Below, in pieces: positions 8,768 to 17,247 of a DNA stretch of 39,157 nucleotides. The position numbers and the translations under genes were made by a program. The stretch is from Schlesneria paludicola DSM 18645 (GTDB taxonomy: Bacteria; Planctomycetota; Planctomycetia; Planctomycetales; Planctomycetaceae). The notes below the pieces were generated by a model that made no database searches, had not been told where the DNA came from, and saw only the letters and a program-made list of their open reading frames with translations. Position 1 is the stretch's first letter. Every line of letters begins with the position of its first letter. The stretch lies in NCBI GenBank assembly GCA_945876035.1, contig CAMCMU010000046.1, forward strand, positions 1-39,157. Direction: 5' to 3'.

Positions 8768-9739
8768 ATGTCACAGCAACAACGACGCGACTTTGTCAAA
8801 CAAATGGGTTCCATCGGTATAGCGGCCGCCGCTGCTCGTAGCATGTCTAAATTGGCAATGCGAACAGCGGATGCCGCAGAAACCACATTACCTGCCGATT
8901 CGTTTTGCGCCTTTACCGAGAGCTTCCAGGGTTGGCCAATTCCGAAAGTCTGTGAGAAGTTTCGCGCAATCGGACTGGATGGCCTCGATCTCACAGTCCG
9001 CCCGGGCGGCCACATCGCACCGGAGAATGTCGTGACAGAACTCCCCTTGGCTGTTCGGTCGGCGGAGGATCATGGAGTCCGTATTTCCATGTTGAGTACC
9101 GCGATCAACGACGCCGATGCGACCGCGGAAAAAATCTTGGCGGTGGCGGGTGAGCATGGTATTCGCCGAATCAAGTTGGGATATCATCGGTATACTCGTT
9201 TTGGCCACTTGCTCGAAGAGATGAATGAGTCGCGAAGCCGAATCGAACGCATCGCCAAACTTGCTGCAAAATTTAACGTCTTGCCGTGTGTGCATATTCA
9301 TTCGGGCGCATTGATTCCGTCGGGTGGAGCGGCGGCCTATCTCTTGTTCCGCGACCTCTCGCCGACGGAGGTCGGGGCCTACGTCGACCCGATGCATATG
9401 ACAATCGAAGGAGGGATTGACGGATGGCGACAAGGCCTTGATCTCCTCCGCCCTTGGATCGCATTATCGTCGCTCAAGAATTGCCTTTGGAGATCCAATG
9501 GCTGTGACGAATTTGGCCAACAGAGATGGGCTCCGAAGAAGTGCCCGCTCGCCGACGGTATCGCTCCGATCCCCGATTACTTGCAGCGATTGCGTGAGGG
9601 GGGATATCACGGGATTTACACGCTTCACAGCGAATACACGGATAAGAACAGTTGGAAGCAATTGACGATTGACGAGTGTTTGGAACAAACGCGGCTCGAC
9701 TTCGAGTTCACGAAACGCTGTCTGAAAGATCGAGGGTGA
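8768..9739 (+). CDS. Tat-exported sugar phosphate isomerase/epimerase-like protein (xylose-isomerase-like TIM barrel)
   Basis: The 323-residue protein begins with a twin-arginine signal: QRRDFVKQMG at residues 5-14, then a hydrophobic Ala-rich stretch. The rest reads as a (beta/alpha)8 AP-endonuclease-2/xylose-isomerase-like barrel: GLDGLDLTVRPGG on an early strand, VHIHSG mid-protein, GAYVDPMHM on a later strand and IYTLHSEY near the C-terminus. Histidines and acidic residues on the strand ends are of the kind that bind a divalent metal in this family. Such Tat-exported barrels are abundant in planctomycetes and are mostly uncharacterised; isomerase or epimerase action on a sugar is an inference from fold. 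The Shine-Dalgarno is weak (aagg). Confidence 0.85.
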   Translation: MSQQQRRDFVKQMGSIGIAAAAARSMSKLAMRTADAAETTLPADSFCAFTESFQGWPIPKVCEKFRAIGLDGLDLTVRPGGHIAPENVVTELPLAVRSAEDHGVRISMLSTAINDADATAEKILAVAGEHGIRRIKLGYHRYTRFGHLLEEMNESRSRIERIAKLAAKFNVLPCVHIHSGALIPSGGAAAYLLFRDLSPTEVGAYVDPMHMTIEGGIDGWRQGLDLLRPWIALSSLKNCLWRSNGCDEFGQQRWAPKKCPLADGIAPIPDYLQRLREGGYHGIYTLHSEYTDKNSWKQLTIDECLEQTRLDFEFTKRCLKDRG

Positions 9740-10166
9740 TACGGATCGCCCACATGCTTTGCAGCTTTCGTCCGTGGTTTCGTGGCAACGTGTTCCTGGG
9801 TCGAATGTCTAGGCTTGCTGTTCTCGCTGAGTGAAATCAAAAACACACAAGAATGGTCTGCCGCAGTGATTGAATTCCTTCGCCAACAACGCCGACACCC
9901 TCCCATCCCAGACTGTGGTCGTCTCTCGCGAGAAGAAGACTCACGCACGATGACGAAAGAGAGGGCATGGGCAGGAATTCTCTATGGAACGAGCTCCTCA
10001 AGTCCGCGACGAATGCCAGTCGCAGCGTCTCGCCGATTGCCTACAAAACCTCCTGGTTTTGTGCTAAAGTCCGCAGTCGAATCGCTTCGGCCCAACAGAA
10101 TTTTCGGACCATGACGTACTGGCGTATTACAAGAATCTGCTGCCACTCTTTGAGGTTTACCGGATC
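9740..10166. other. Intergenic stretch with one small hairpin
   Basis: About 430 bases separate two plus-strand genes. The only structure noticed is the hairpin at 10043-10062, listed separately. The open frames are not protein-like. Confidence 0.45.
10043..10062 (+). terminator. Small perfect hairpin, possible terminator
   Basis: acaaaacc (10043-10050) pairs perfectly with ggttttgt (10055-10062) around a tcct loop. The T-run is inside the stem and no T-tract follows, so termination is only a possibility. Confidence 0.3.
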
Positions 10167-11396
10167 GTGCAATTTTCTTTCATCTCTCGGGCCGTCCTCA
10201 GCATCGCTTGGGTTTTGGCAAGTTGCCGCCTAGGGATAGCCGCTGATCCGCAACGATTTTCCCAAGATCGGTTTGCGATCGGTTTTTGGGTCGATCCGCC
10301 GGCGGATCAAAACATGGACCAGCACTACGCAGACATCGCAGCCGCAAATTTCACGATGGTCATTGGAGGATTTGGGGCCGGCACACCGGAAGCGATACGT
10401 CGGCAAGTTGAACTCTGCGAACGCTGGGATTTGAAGGCAATTGTGGGACAAGGTGGCCTGCCGCATGATCAGTTGCCCGCTAGTCCGGCGGTTTGGGGAT
10501 ACAAATTGCGTGACGAACCTCCGTCGCAGGAGTTTCCCAGCCTGCGGGACACGGTGGCACAAATCCGTCAGACGCGGCCAGGTAAACTCACCTATATCAA
10601 TCTCTTCCCCAACTATGCCAGTGACGAGCAATTGGGGGCAGCAGGCTATGACGAGTATGTGGCTCGCTTCATGACGGAAGTCAACCCGGATGTGCTCAGT
10701 ATGGATCACTACCCGATGATGACCCCCGAAGAAGATGGTCGAAACAAGTACTGCAGCAACCTCGAAGTCATGCGGAAATATGCTCTACCCAATAACATTC
10801 CATTCTGGAATTACTTCAATACGATGCCGTTTGGACCCCATGGCGACCCCACCGAAGCGCAGCTCAAGTGGCAAGTCTACACCTCCATTGCCTATGGGGC
10901 ACAGGGCGTATTGTACTTCTGTTACTGGACTCCTCGGGGCCATGAATTTCCCAAGGGGGGCGCGATCGTAACTGCCGAAGGTCGTAAGACACGCCATTAT
11001 GATCAAGCCCAACGCATCAACCATGACCTGAAAAATCTGGGAAAAACAGTGATGCAACTCACGAGTACCCAAGTGGTCCGTATCACGCCCGATACAGACC
11101 CGGAAGTGTTGCTCCAGCAGAGTCCTATCGCACAAATTACTCGGGGAGATTACCTCGTTGGAGCCTTTGCCCATAAGGACGGCCGGCAAGCTGTTCTACT
11201 GAACAACTACAGTTTCGCGTACACGGCTTGGCCCACCGTAAATTTCCGTGTTCCGCACGATCAGGTTCGAGAGATCTCGAAGGCCGACGGTCATGAAATT
11301 GACGTGATTGATGACAGCCCCGACATGGATGGACTGCAGCTATCTCTGGATTCCGGCGAGGGACGGCTGTTTCTCTTACCGAAGCCGGGACAATGA
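10167..11396 (+). CDS. Exported glycoside-hydrolase-like protein (clan GH-A type TIM barrel)
   Basis: The 409-residue protein starts at GTG (10167), about 11 bases after tgagg. Residues 1-25 form a Sec signal peptide, which supports this start. The body reads as a TIM-barrel glycosidase: FAIGFWVDPP early, then WGYKLRDEP at 110-118, where the DE pair sits in the position typical of clan-A acid/base residues. VLSMDHYPMM and GVLYFCYWTP follow on later strands. The C-terminus (about 310-405) is a beta-rich domain (AVLLNNYSF and similar) as in many beta-galactosidase-like proteins. Likely secreted or periplasmic and acting on a plant or algal glycan; family number and substrate cannot be fixed from this reading. 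Confidence 0.75.
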   Translation: MQFSFISRAVLSIAWVLASCRLGIAADPQRFSQDRFAIGFWVDPPADQNMDQHYADIAAANFTMVIGGFGAGTPEAIRRQVELCERWDLKAIVGQGGLPHDQLPASPAVWGYKLRDEPPSQEFPSLRDTVAQIRQTRPGKLTYINLFPNYASDEQLGAAGYDEYVARFMTEVNPDVLSMDHYPMMTPEEDGRNKYCSNLEVMRKYALPNNIPFWNYFNTMPFGPHGDPTEAQLKWQVYTSIAYGAQGVLYFCYWTPRGHEFPKGGAIVTAEGRKTRHYDQAQRINHDLKNLGKTVMQLTSTQVVRITPDTDPEVLLQQSPIAQITRGDYLVGAFAHKDGRQAVLLNNYSFAYTAWPTVNFRVPHDQVREISKADGHEIDVIDDSPDMDGLQLSLDSGEGRLFLLPKPGQ

Positions 11397-11695
11397 CCCG
11401 CCCATCGAACGCATTGTTCGGCCTGTATTGCGACACGGAAATGCAAATGGACACATTCGACAGTCAGATGTTTTACAAGAAGTTTATTCAGCAGGAGCAC
11501 AACAGAGGGTTTTCTATTCCTGTGCTGTTCATGCAGGGCAATGATGCGTGCCCCGAGCAAGGCTATGACGCAGCGATTTCAGTTCTGCGTCAGTCGGCCT
11601 TCGTTCACATGGGGGCTTTACTGTACGGGCTTAATAATCGGTCCGTCGCACGGCAATTCGTCGGGACCGCTGCGAGCGGTCGGCTTGAGGCTTGA
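11393..11695 (+). CDS. Possible small protein overlapping the glycosidase stop (ATGA)
   Basis: A 100-residue frame starts with the ATG at 11393 that overlaps the TGA of the preceding gene, the arrangement used for translational coupling. Its composition is protein-like (balanced acidic, aromatic and aliphatic residues), for example QMFYKKFIQQEHNRGFSIP and LFMQGNDACPEQGYDAA. No signal peptide or known domain is recognised. It may be a genuine hypothetical protein or a remnant of a longer gene; the bases after its stop up to the tRNA terminator hold nothing recognisable. Confidence 0.35.
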   Translation: MTRPSNALFGLYCDTEMQMDTFDSQMFYKKFIQQEHNRGFSIPVLFMQGNDACPEQGYDAAISVLRQSAFVHMGALLYGLNNRSVARQFVGTAASGRLEA

Positions 11696-11888
11696 TGACT
11701 TCTCGCCAGGACTTCGCTCCGCGTAACGCACACACCGTCTGCCACGGGCAGGACAACGGTGAATTGGTTCCCCGCGAGTTCCATCTCAAGACCACGGACG
11801 GATAACACGCCAAGGCATCCGTATCGACGATAGGCACTCCTGTATGTGGAATAGCTATCCCAAGCCTAGGAAACGACTCGCAGCGGTC

Positions 11889-11925
11889 GGAAACAGAAAA
11901 CAAGAAACCCCTGTATATTACAGGG
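11889..11925 (-). terminator. Intrinsic terminator of the tRNA-Val gene
   Basis: On the minus strand, 38 bases after the tRNA 3' end, CCCTGTA-ATA-TACAGGG forms a perfect 7-bp stem (11909-11925) with a 3-base loop. It is followed by a T-rich tail (GTTTCTTGTTTTCTG). Position and structure fit a Rho-independent terminator for the tRNA transcript. Confidence 0.75.
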
Positions 11926-11963
11926 ATATGCTGCAAAACAAGGTGTTTTCGAAGGCAAATCAT

Positions 11964-12036
11964 TGGGCGATACTGGATTCGAACCAGTGACTTCCACCGT
12001 GTGAGGATGGCACTCTAGCCGCTGAGTTAATCGCCC
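11964..12036 (-). tRNA. tRNA-Val, anticodon CAC
   Basis: The reverse complement folds as a canonical 73-nt tRNA. The acceptor is GGGCGAT/ATCGCCC and the D-arm lies within ACTCAGCGGCTAGAGT. The anticodon stem is CCATC/GGTGG around the loop CTCACAC, so the anticodon is CAC, which reads GTG (Val). The T-arm is ACTGG-TTCGAAT-CCAGT and the discriminator is A. CCA is not encoded. The gene is single, with a promoter-like site upstream and a terminator downstream. Confidence 0.95.
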
Positions 12037-12065
12037 TCAGTGTGCGTTCCACAGAGCACCGTAGT

Positions 12066-12094
12066 TTTGTACCGCCTTTTGGCTGCCCCGGCAA
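12066..12094 (-). promoter_or_regulatory. Possible sigma-70-type promoter for tRNA-Val
   Basis: On the minus strand TTGCCG (12094-12089) and TACAAA (12071-12066) are separated by 17 bases, each matching four of six consensus positions. Initiation would fall about 25 bases upstream of the tRNA 5' end. Weak consensus; called mainly for position. Confidence 0.35.
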
Positions 12095-12146
12095 GCCGCC
12101 GAAATCAGCACGCGGTTTTCGGAACACAGGCCATGGTTTTCGCCAG

Positions 12147-12180
12147 CGTACAAATTTCACATCTGGGGGAAATTTGTACG
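12147..12180. repeat. Perfect 12-bp inverted repeat upstream of tRNA-Val
   Basis: cgtacaaatttc (12147-12158) and gaaatttgtacg (12169-12180) are exact inverted repeats around a 10-base G-rich loop. No T-tract follows on either strand. It lies between the phosphatase 3' end and the tRNA promoter, so it may be an operator or an RNA hairpin ending the phosphatase transcript. Confidence 0.6.
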
Positions 12181-12503
12181 TTGCAGAGGCGGCATCCGCC
12201 GATCGCTAGGGAAAACAGGAATCCTTATAACCACGATACTTAAGATGACCTGTAACGCCGCAACGGTGGAACGCTGCGATGCGATCTTCATCAGCAATGC
12301 GGCTGCCCCCTAATTTGTCATGGACTCGCCTCCCCTGTTCAGCATGACACATCAACGTCCGAGGTCGGTGAGACGTTGATTCGTGATTTCAGGTTCTGCA
12401 GGGATACACAGGACTTGCTCTTGAGAGACAACCGACGAGGATCCACGGAACGGAGATTCGTGTGCCTAACAACTGTCCGGCAAGTCCAAACAGAGCCTCG
12501 ACA
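12181..12503. other. Intergenic stretch downstream of the phosphatase, with one hairpin
   Basis: About 320 bases hold no gene. A 9-bp inverted repeat, atcaacgtc (12351-12359) with gacgttgat (12372-12380), is the only structure noticed; it could be part of the phosphatase 3' end but has no T-tract. Confidence 0.4.
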
Positions 12504-14309
12504 CTATTTTGGTTCGATCAATTGTTCGGGCTGCTCCAAAATCAGGTAGTGGCCGTGATCAGCGGTCACGATGAGAAGTGAGTCGCGCCAGTTACTATGC
12601 TTTTCCACCCAATCGGTGATTGTTTTGACAGCCGCGTCACCGGAAAGGGTCGCTCCGATTGAATTGTCGATGTTGTTGTCGTGATTTGCCCAGTCAACAT
12701 CACCCGATTCGACCATCAACCAGAATCCTTTGGCGTTTGTTTGTAAGACTTCGATCGCCGCCGAAGTCATTTCAACAAGGGTGGGGTTTTCTTGAAGATC
12801 GGCCGAATCATAGTTCTCAAATTCATGTTTTGTGGATTTGCCTACGGACAGACGTCCGACGGTCGGGCGAAAATCGCCATCGGCCGTCGCGTACGGAAGA
12901 TGGCCGGCATACTTGCCGACTCCATAGAAACCGAGGAGCCGTTTTCGGTAATTCGCCGCTTCGCGGGCGGCTTCCTGCAAGCGTTGCTTGCCGTTGACGC
13001 CCGCTGTCCGAACGGCCGTCACGTACGGCCCGCCATTTTTCGTGTCAACGCTCTTCAGGTCAGCCTCTGTCAGATACACGTTTTCGGCAACGAATGGTGT
13101 TTTGGGGGTTCCGTCCGTCGACAGGTCTGCCACCGCTTTCCGGCCCTTTGGATCCCGCAGATCACCGTAGCCACCGCCAATGAGGACATCGAGCCCCGGA
13201 AGCGGTTCTTGGGGATGCATGGTTGAGCGGAGTCCGAGCAGGTCGCGTGTCAGATTTTGATAGTCATCGCGATGGACGTTGTGGGCATAGGCTGCGGCGG
13301 GTGTGGCATGACTGATAGGGACGCTGGAGACGGCTCCGACGGAGTAGCCCTGCTCCTGGGCCCAATGAGCAATCGTGCGTACGGGATGGCCCACACCATC
13401 GACGTTGACCGCATTATTATACGACTTGATTCCGGCGGTCATGCTGGATGCGGAGCAGGAAGAATCGGTAACGGCATGTCGAAACGCCGGATCATTGGAC
13501 AGGCCCATCAGATAGGCCGAATCCGTTCCGGGCGTCCACGGATTCGGGCCGCCGTGCTCGATGTTGTAGCCTCCCAAAGTTGTTCCGCCCGGATTGAGAA
13601 CGACTTGTTTTTTTGAGTCCGTCTTCGTCCCCGAGTTGAGAGGTGTGGTGCACATGAATCCGAATTGAGTCGTTTGTTCGGCGGTATAATCCTGAAAGTG
13701 CAGTCCGGTTCCGCGGCCGTTTGCATAGTTCACTTGTTGGGTTTTGTGAATCGCGGCTGCACGGGTTGTCTGCCAATCCAAGCCATCAAAAATCACCAGA
13801 AAAACATATTTTTTGCCACAGTCAAACGCCGCCCTTTGAAGATCGTAGACGTTTGTTTGATCGAGAAATTCGGCATGGGGATTGAGTGTGTGAGCGGGGA
13901 TTCTGCCGAAAATCCGTTTCAATTTTTCCTCGCTCCGGTAGGGGCTGTTGACGCCATCAAAATTACGCAGATCCACAGGCTGCAGTTTCCCCGAAGTTTC
14001 CTGCGGAAAATACGTTCCGAACGTATAGACCGGAATCAGTCGGTTGGAGTGTGATCCCCATTGAGTATATTTTGAGGTGTCATCGCCCCAATGTCCGAAG
14101 TCTGCGTAGTCCCGTTCTATGGCCTTCGTCTGCAACTCACGAATGTGGTCTGCTTTGGCCGGATTCAACGCCAGCAGAAGGCAGGCGAACGCCATCCATG
14201 GCACTGGTAAACAGGTCCGGTTTCGAGACAAAAAAATGGAGTCGTCAACGGCGTCCGGATTCGGTGTCACGGATTTTGTCTTGGAAGTGGAAAAGCGTTT
14301 CCGGCGCAT
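12504..14309 (-). CDS. Alkaline phosphatase (PhoA-superfamily), exported
   Basis: The open frame extends up to a GTG at 14486, but the ATG at 14309 follows an AAGG and is preferred (601 residues); the ATG at 14195 starts directly at a signal-peptide-like stretch (MAFACLLLALNPAKA) and is an alternative. Counting from 14486, the motifs are VIFDG (about 232-236, metal ligand Asp), TDSSCSASSMTAG with the likely nucleophile Ser342, MVESGDVDWANH (about 591-602) and TADHGH (641-646). These are the core of zinc/magnesium-dependent alkaline phosphatases, releasing phosphate from esters outside the cytoplasm. Oddly, the protein ends only 14 residues after TADHGH; the C-terminal His ligand region of classical PhoA is absent. 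It lies 116 bases downstream of the ferredoxin gene. Confidence 0.85.
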   Translation of the reverse strand: MRRKRFSTSKTKSVTPNPDAVDDSIFLSRNRTCLPVPWMAFACLLLALNPAKADHIRELQTKAIERDYADFGHWGDDTSKYTQWGSHSNRLIPVYTFGTYFPQETSGKLQPVDLRNFDGVNSPYRSEEKLKRIFGRIPAHTLNPHAEFLDQTNVYDLQRAAFDCGKKYVFLVIFDGLDWQTTRAAAIHKTQQVNYANGRGTGLHFQDYTAEQTTQFGFMCTTPLNSGTKTDSKKQVVLNPGGTTLGGYNIEHGGPNPWTPGTDSAYLMGLSNDPAFRHAVTDSSCSASSMTAGIKSYNNAVNVDGVGHPVRTIAHWAQEQGYSVGAVSSVPISHATPAAAYAHNVHRDDYQNLTRDLLGLRSTMHPQEPLPGLDVLIGGGYGDLRDPKGRKAVADLSTDGTPKTPFVAENVYLTEADLKSVDTKNGGPYVTAVRTAGVNGKQRLQEAAREAANYRKRLLGFYGVGKYAGHLPYATADGDFRPTVGRLSVGKSTKHEFENYDSADLQENPTLVEMTSAAIEVLQTNAKGFWLMVESGDVDWANHDNNIDNSIGATLSGDAAVKTITDWVEKHSNWRDSLLIVTADHGHYLILEQPEQLIEPK

Positions 14310-14600
14310 GCCATCTGCCTTTGGGTTGTTTGGAGAGTACTCAAGGATGGCTACCGATGGAATGTTGTCGAGGATTCCAGCAACAGTCTTCGGTTCTGGA
14401 TCCGGACGCAGCACGGAGTTTGGGTGATGATCTATCGGGGGATTGTCGCGGATCAGGGATCTGTTCGAAATATCAACAGTCGCCACACCAAAAATTCCGG
14501 CTCAAAGGTTTGTGGCTCGTCGTGGGCGATTGGCGATCACGAGACGAAAGGCAAGTGGCTGACAACGATTGCTGAGTGTGATCGTGCGTCTCGACCGGAC

Positions 14601-14957
14601 CTACTTCGTGGTCCACTCTGGAGGTGGCGCCAATTCGGCCGTAGGAGCATTGCCCGCGTTGGCGCGGCCACTGCCTTGCAGTCGACTGATGCAACGAATG
14701 GTCATGTCTCGATCACAAACCATTTGGCAACTCAAACGCACTCCTGACGCTCCTTTCGCAAGTAACAATGCCTTTTCAGCAGTCGTCATTTCGGGAGGCT
14801 CACCCGCAATCATTTCCACGCGACAGGTCGTACAACGCGCATTTCCGCCGCAGGCATGGAGCTGATCGACACCCGCATTCTCCGTCAACGCCAACACCAA
14901 ACGTTTGCCATGGGGCACGTCGAACTCACCGAATCCTTCGACAACCAGCGTGGGCAT
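14601..14957 (-). CDS. 2Fe-2S ferredoxin
   Basis: The 118-residue protein has a plant/adrenodoxin-type 2Fe-2S pattern: HACGGNARCTTC with Cys36, Cys42 and Cys45 (CX5CX2C), and the fourth ligand Cys77 in RLSCQ. The first 80 residues are a complete beta-grasp ferredoxin; the last 30 are a Pro/Ala-rich tail. It is a soluble electron carrier; the redox partner is not visible nearby. The ATG at 14957 is preceded by GGAG (14965-14968) with 7-base spacing, which supports the start. Its 3' end lies 114 bases before the longest phosphatase frame, so joint transcription is possible but there is no functional link apparent. Confidence 0.9.
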   Translation of the reverse strand: MPTLVVEGFGEFDVPHGKRLVLALTENAGVDQLHACGGNARCTTCRVEMIAGEPPEMTTAEKALLLAKGASGVRLSCQMVCDRDMTIRCISRLQGSGRANAGNAPTAELAPPPEWTTK

Positions 14958-15317
14958 GAATCATCTCCAATGGTCAAACGACAACAGCGTCACGGAATTG
15001 TATCGCGATACATTCGGGGGGCTTTCAGCGACAACGATCAAGGTTAAACTGTTCCGGAACTGAACTCAACCGATCTCCATCGCAGCCGGGTTCATTTGGT
15101 GAGATTGTCCTGTTTGATCTGTCCGGCGACAAAATCGATGTGGCCGAAGACGGGGGGCGGCCTTGGGTGGTACTGTTGTCGTGCCGTTGTTAATCTCAAA
15201 AGTCAGGCACCGTCGGGCGAATGGGCAGACTAGACCTCAGGCGTGAGGGTGATTGTTTTCCAGTCCGATAGGTTGACTACTCCGATATGTTCACCACTTC
15301 GATTGTGTAGCGACGGC
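14958..15317. other. Divergent intergenic region upstream of the rhamnose locus
   Basis: About 360 bases between the ferredoxin (minus) and the symporter (plus) must hold the promoter of the rhamnose cluster. A TTGACT at 15273-15278 is the best -35 candidate, but no acceptable -10 box follows at 16-19 bases. No clear operator was found. Confidence 0.4.
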
Positions 15318-16943
15318 ATGACGCATCTGACGTACGTTGATTATCTGGTGATCATCTCCTATCTCGCTGTGACGATGGCGATTGGGTTGTGGGTTGGCAG
15401 TTACGTCCGCAGCGGATCGGACTTCTTCTTGGCAGGTCGCTCTTTGCCGTGGTGGGCGATCGGGATGTCGCTTGTCGCCACGGACATTGGCGGAACGGAT
15501 CTGGTGGGTATCGCTGGTGATTCGTACCGATATGGTATGGTCATGGGGAACTTCGAGTGGATTGGTTGCGTGCCGGCGATGCTGGTCGCCGCATTCGTGT
15601 TTATCCCGCATTTGTGGCGTTGTCAGGTGACGACGATTCCCGAATACCTAGAGCGTCGGTTCAGCGTTCAGTTGCGTGCCTCTGTGGGCTCCGTCTGGCT
15701 AGTGTTGATGGCCTGCAATTTAGGCGTGATGTTACTGGCTTCGGCGAAGTTCATGAGTGATCTCGCAGGCTGGGAGATGTCGTTATCCATTCTCGGTGTC
15801 GCCCTGCTCGTCGGAGTCTATACGTGGTCGGGCGGCTTGGGAGCCGTCGTTTATACAGACGTCCTGCAGGGCGTGATTATGATTGGCGGCTGTCTCATGA
15901 TTGTTGTCGTCGGTATCAGCGACCTTGGAGGTCTCGAGCCATTTATCGACAAGGTGCATGCGGCAGCGCACGAACGAGGAAATCGTGTTGTCTCTACCTC
16001 TCCCGATTCGTCCTCGCCGATCAAGACCGCGAACGAAAGGTTCACGTCGGCAGAGTCAGACACTTTTTCTCTGGTCTTACCAGTTGATTCAACATCACCA
16101 GGACCATGGCCGGCGATTTTGTTCGGATTGGCGATTATTGTTAGCCCTGGTTACTGGATCGGAAATCAGTGCATCGTGCAGCGATCCCTCGGAGCAAAAT
16201 CGGAGTACGATGCGAAGGCCGCATACGTTTACGGAGCATTACTTAAGGGTTTGATTCCGTTCTTGGTCGTCATTCCCGGTTTGATTGCCTTGGTCAAGTT
16301 TCCACAGCTGACCACCGAACAGGCCGGAGGTGCATTACCGTTGCTTGTTGGTCGATTGCTGCCGGAAGGGTTCCGCGGCGTTTTCGTCGCCGCATTTCTG
16401 GCGGCTTTGATGTCCAGTGTTGACTCCTATCTGAACTCGGCAACAACAATTTACGTCAACGATTTTTATCGTCGGTTTTATCGTCCGCACGCGGACGAGG
16501 GACAAATGCTATTGATTGGCCGATGGACCACGATTGGGTTTGTTTTGTGGGCCGTCTACTTTGCCTTTCAAATGATGGCCTATCAGCAAAACATTTACAG
16601 TCTCTTTCAGACGTTAATGTCGTTCGTCGTCGGGCCAACTCTGGGGGTACTGCTTGCGGGAATGCTTTCTTCGCGCACGGCTTCAGAAGGCGCATTATCC
16701 GGCTTCTTTGCCGGCCTCGCGACTGCCGCCGGCCTGTTTACGTTGAACCTTTCCACGGTCGGTTTATGGCTGAATATGCCGCCGCTGTTTCGGGTCGAGG
16801 CACCTTATCTCTACTATTCCATTTGGGCTTTTCTTGTCACGATCAGCGTCACCGTTGTCCTGAGTTACTTCGCACGCCCCGACTCACCGGAGAAAACTCG
16901 GTACTGCATTTGGGAATGGCGTGTGGCGGGAGGCACGGAATGA
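15318..16943 (+). CDS. Sodium:solute symporter (SSS family), probable sugar transporter
   Basis: The open frame begins at a GTG (15243), but the ATG at 15318 starts directly with the first membrane helix (THLTYVDYLVIISYLAVTM) and is preferred, giving 541 residues. The family signature FLAGRSLPWWAIG followed by MSLVATDIGGTDL is present after TM1, and there are about 13 hydrophobic segments, the usual SSS topology. A hydrophilic loop in the middle (about residues 215-265) carries a Ser-rich insertion. SSS proteins co-transport sugars, amino acids or similar solutes with sodium. Position as first gene of a rhamnose cluster makes a deoxy-sugar or its oligosaccharide a reasonable guess. Its last codons overlap the next gene by ATGA. 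Confidence 0.88.
   Translation: MTHLTYVDYLVIISYLAVTMAIGLWVGSYVRSGSDFFLAGRSLPWWAIGMSLVATDIGGTDLVGIAGDSYRYGMVMGNFEWIGCVPAMLVAAFVFIPHLWRCQVTTIPEYLERRFSVQLRASVGSVWLVLMACNLGVMLLASAKFMSDLAGWEMSLSILGVALLVGVYTWSGGLGAVVYTDVLQGVIMIGGCLMIVVVGISDLGGLEPFIDKVHAAAHERGNRVVSTSPDSSSPIKTANERFTSAESDTFSLVLPVDSTSPGPWPAILFGLAIIVSPGYWIGNQCIVQRSLGAKSEYDAKAAYVYGALLKGLIPFLVVIPGLIALVKFPQLTTEQAGGALPLLVGRLLPEGFRGVFVAAFLAALMSSVDSYLNSATTIYVNDFYRRFYRPHADEGQMLLIGRWTTIGFVLWAVYFAFQMMAYQQNIYSLFQTLMSFVVGPTLGVLLAGMLSSRTASEGALSGFFAGLATAAGLFTLNLSTVGLWLNMPPLFRVEAPYLYYSIWAFLVTISVTVVLSYFARPDSPEKTRYCIWEWRVAGGTE
16928..16933 (+). promoter_or_regulatory. Strong ribosome-binding site for the 77-residue membrane protein
   Basis: GGGAGG lies 6 bases before the ATG at 16940, inside the last codons of the symporter. 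It is one of the best Shine-Dalgarno sites in the window and supports real translation of the small overlapping gene. Confidence 0.7.
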
Positions 16944-17173
16944 CGGTTCTGCACTGGATCGGCGACTCGATTCGCAGTCAATTGTTGCTCGTGCCGCTGT
17001 CCGTTGCGCGGTGGCTGTTTTTAGGTCTCCTCCTTGTGATCATGGCTTGGGTTGTGCAGTTGGCACCCGCGCAGACGACACCGCGTGGTCGTAGTTTTGC
17101 TTGGTACGAAGACTTGAAGATTTGGGCGTGGCTGGCATTATTGTTTCAAGTCGTCGTGTACAGCATCTTCTAA
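16940..17173 (+). CDS. Small two-helix membrane protein coupled to the symporter
   Basis: The 77-residue frame begins at an ATG whose last two bases are part of the symporter stop (ATGA at 16940-16943) and has GGGAGG 6 bases upstream. It has two hydrophobic segments: residues about 15-43 (QLLLVPLSVARWLFLGLLLV and on) and 59-77 (LKIWAWLALLFQVVVYSIF), separated by a polar linker with YEDLK. This looks like a hairpin membrane protein. I do not recognise a family. The arrangement suggests an accessory subunit of the transporter, comparable in idea to small subunits found beside some secondary carriers, but that role is inference. The rhamnose isomerase starts 74 bases downstream. Confidence 0.8.
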   Translation: MTVLHWIGDSIRSQLLLVPLSVARWLFLGLLLVIMAWVVQLAPAQTTPRGRSFAWYEDLKIWAWLALLFQVVVYSIF

Positions 17174-17247
17174 TGGGGAATCAGCCAGCCAACCCGTGAA
17201 TTGCCTCTGCCACGGTTTGTTTTCGCTACTCGGCATGGAACGTCATC

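Noticed and set aside
11631-11963. 110-residue minus-strand frame downstream of the tRNA
   Set aside because: It reads through the tRNA terminator hairpin and has out-of-frame composition.
11964-12036. tRNA-Val as an integration site for a mobile element
   Set aside because: No integrase and no second copy of the tRNA 3' end was found within the window.
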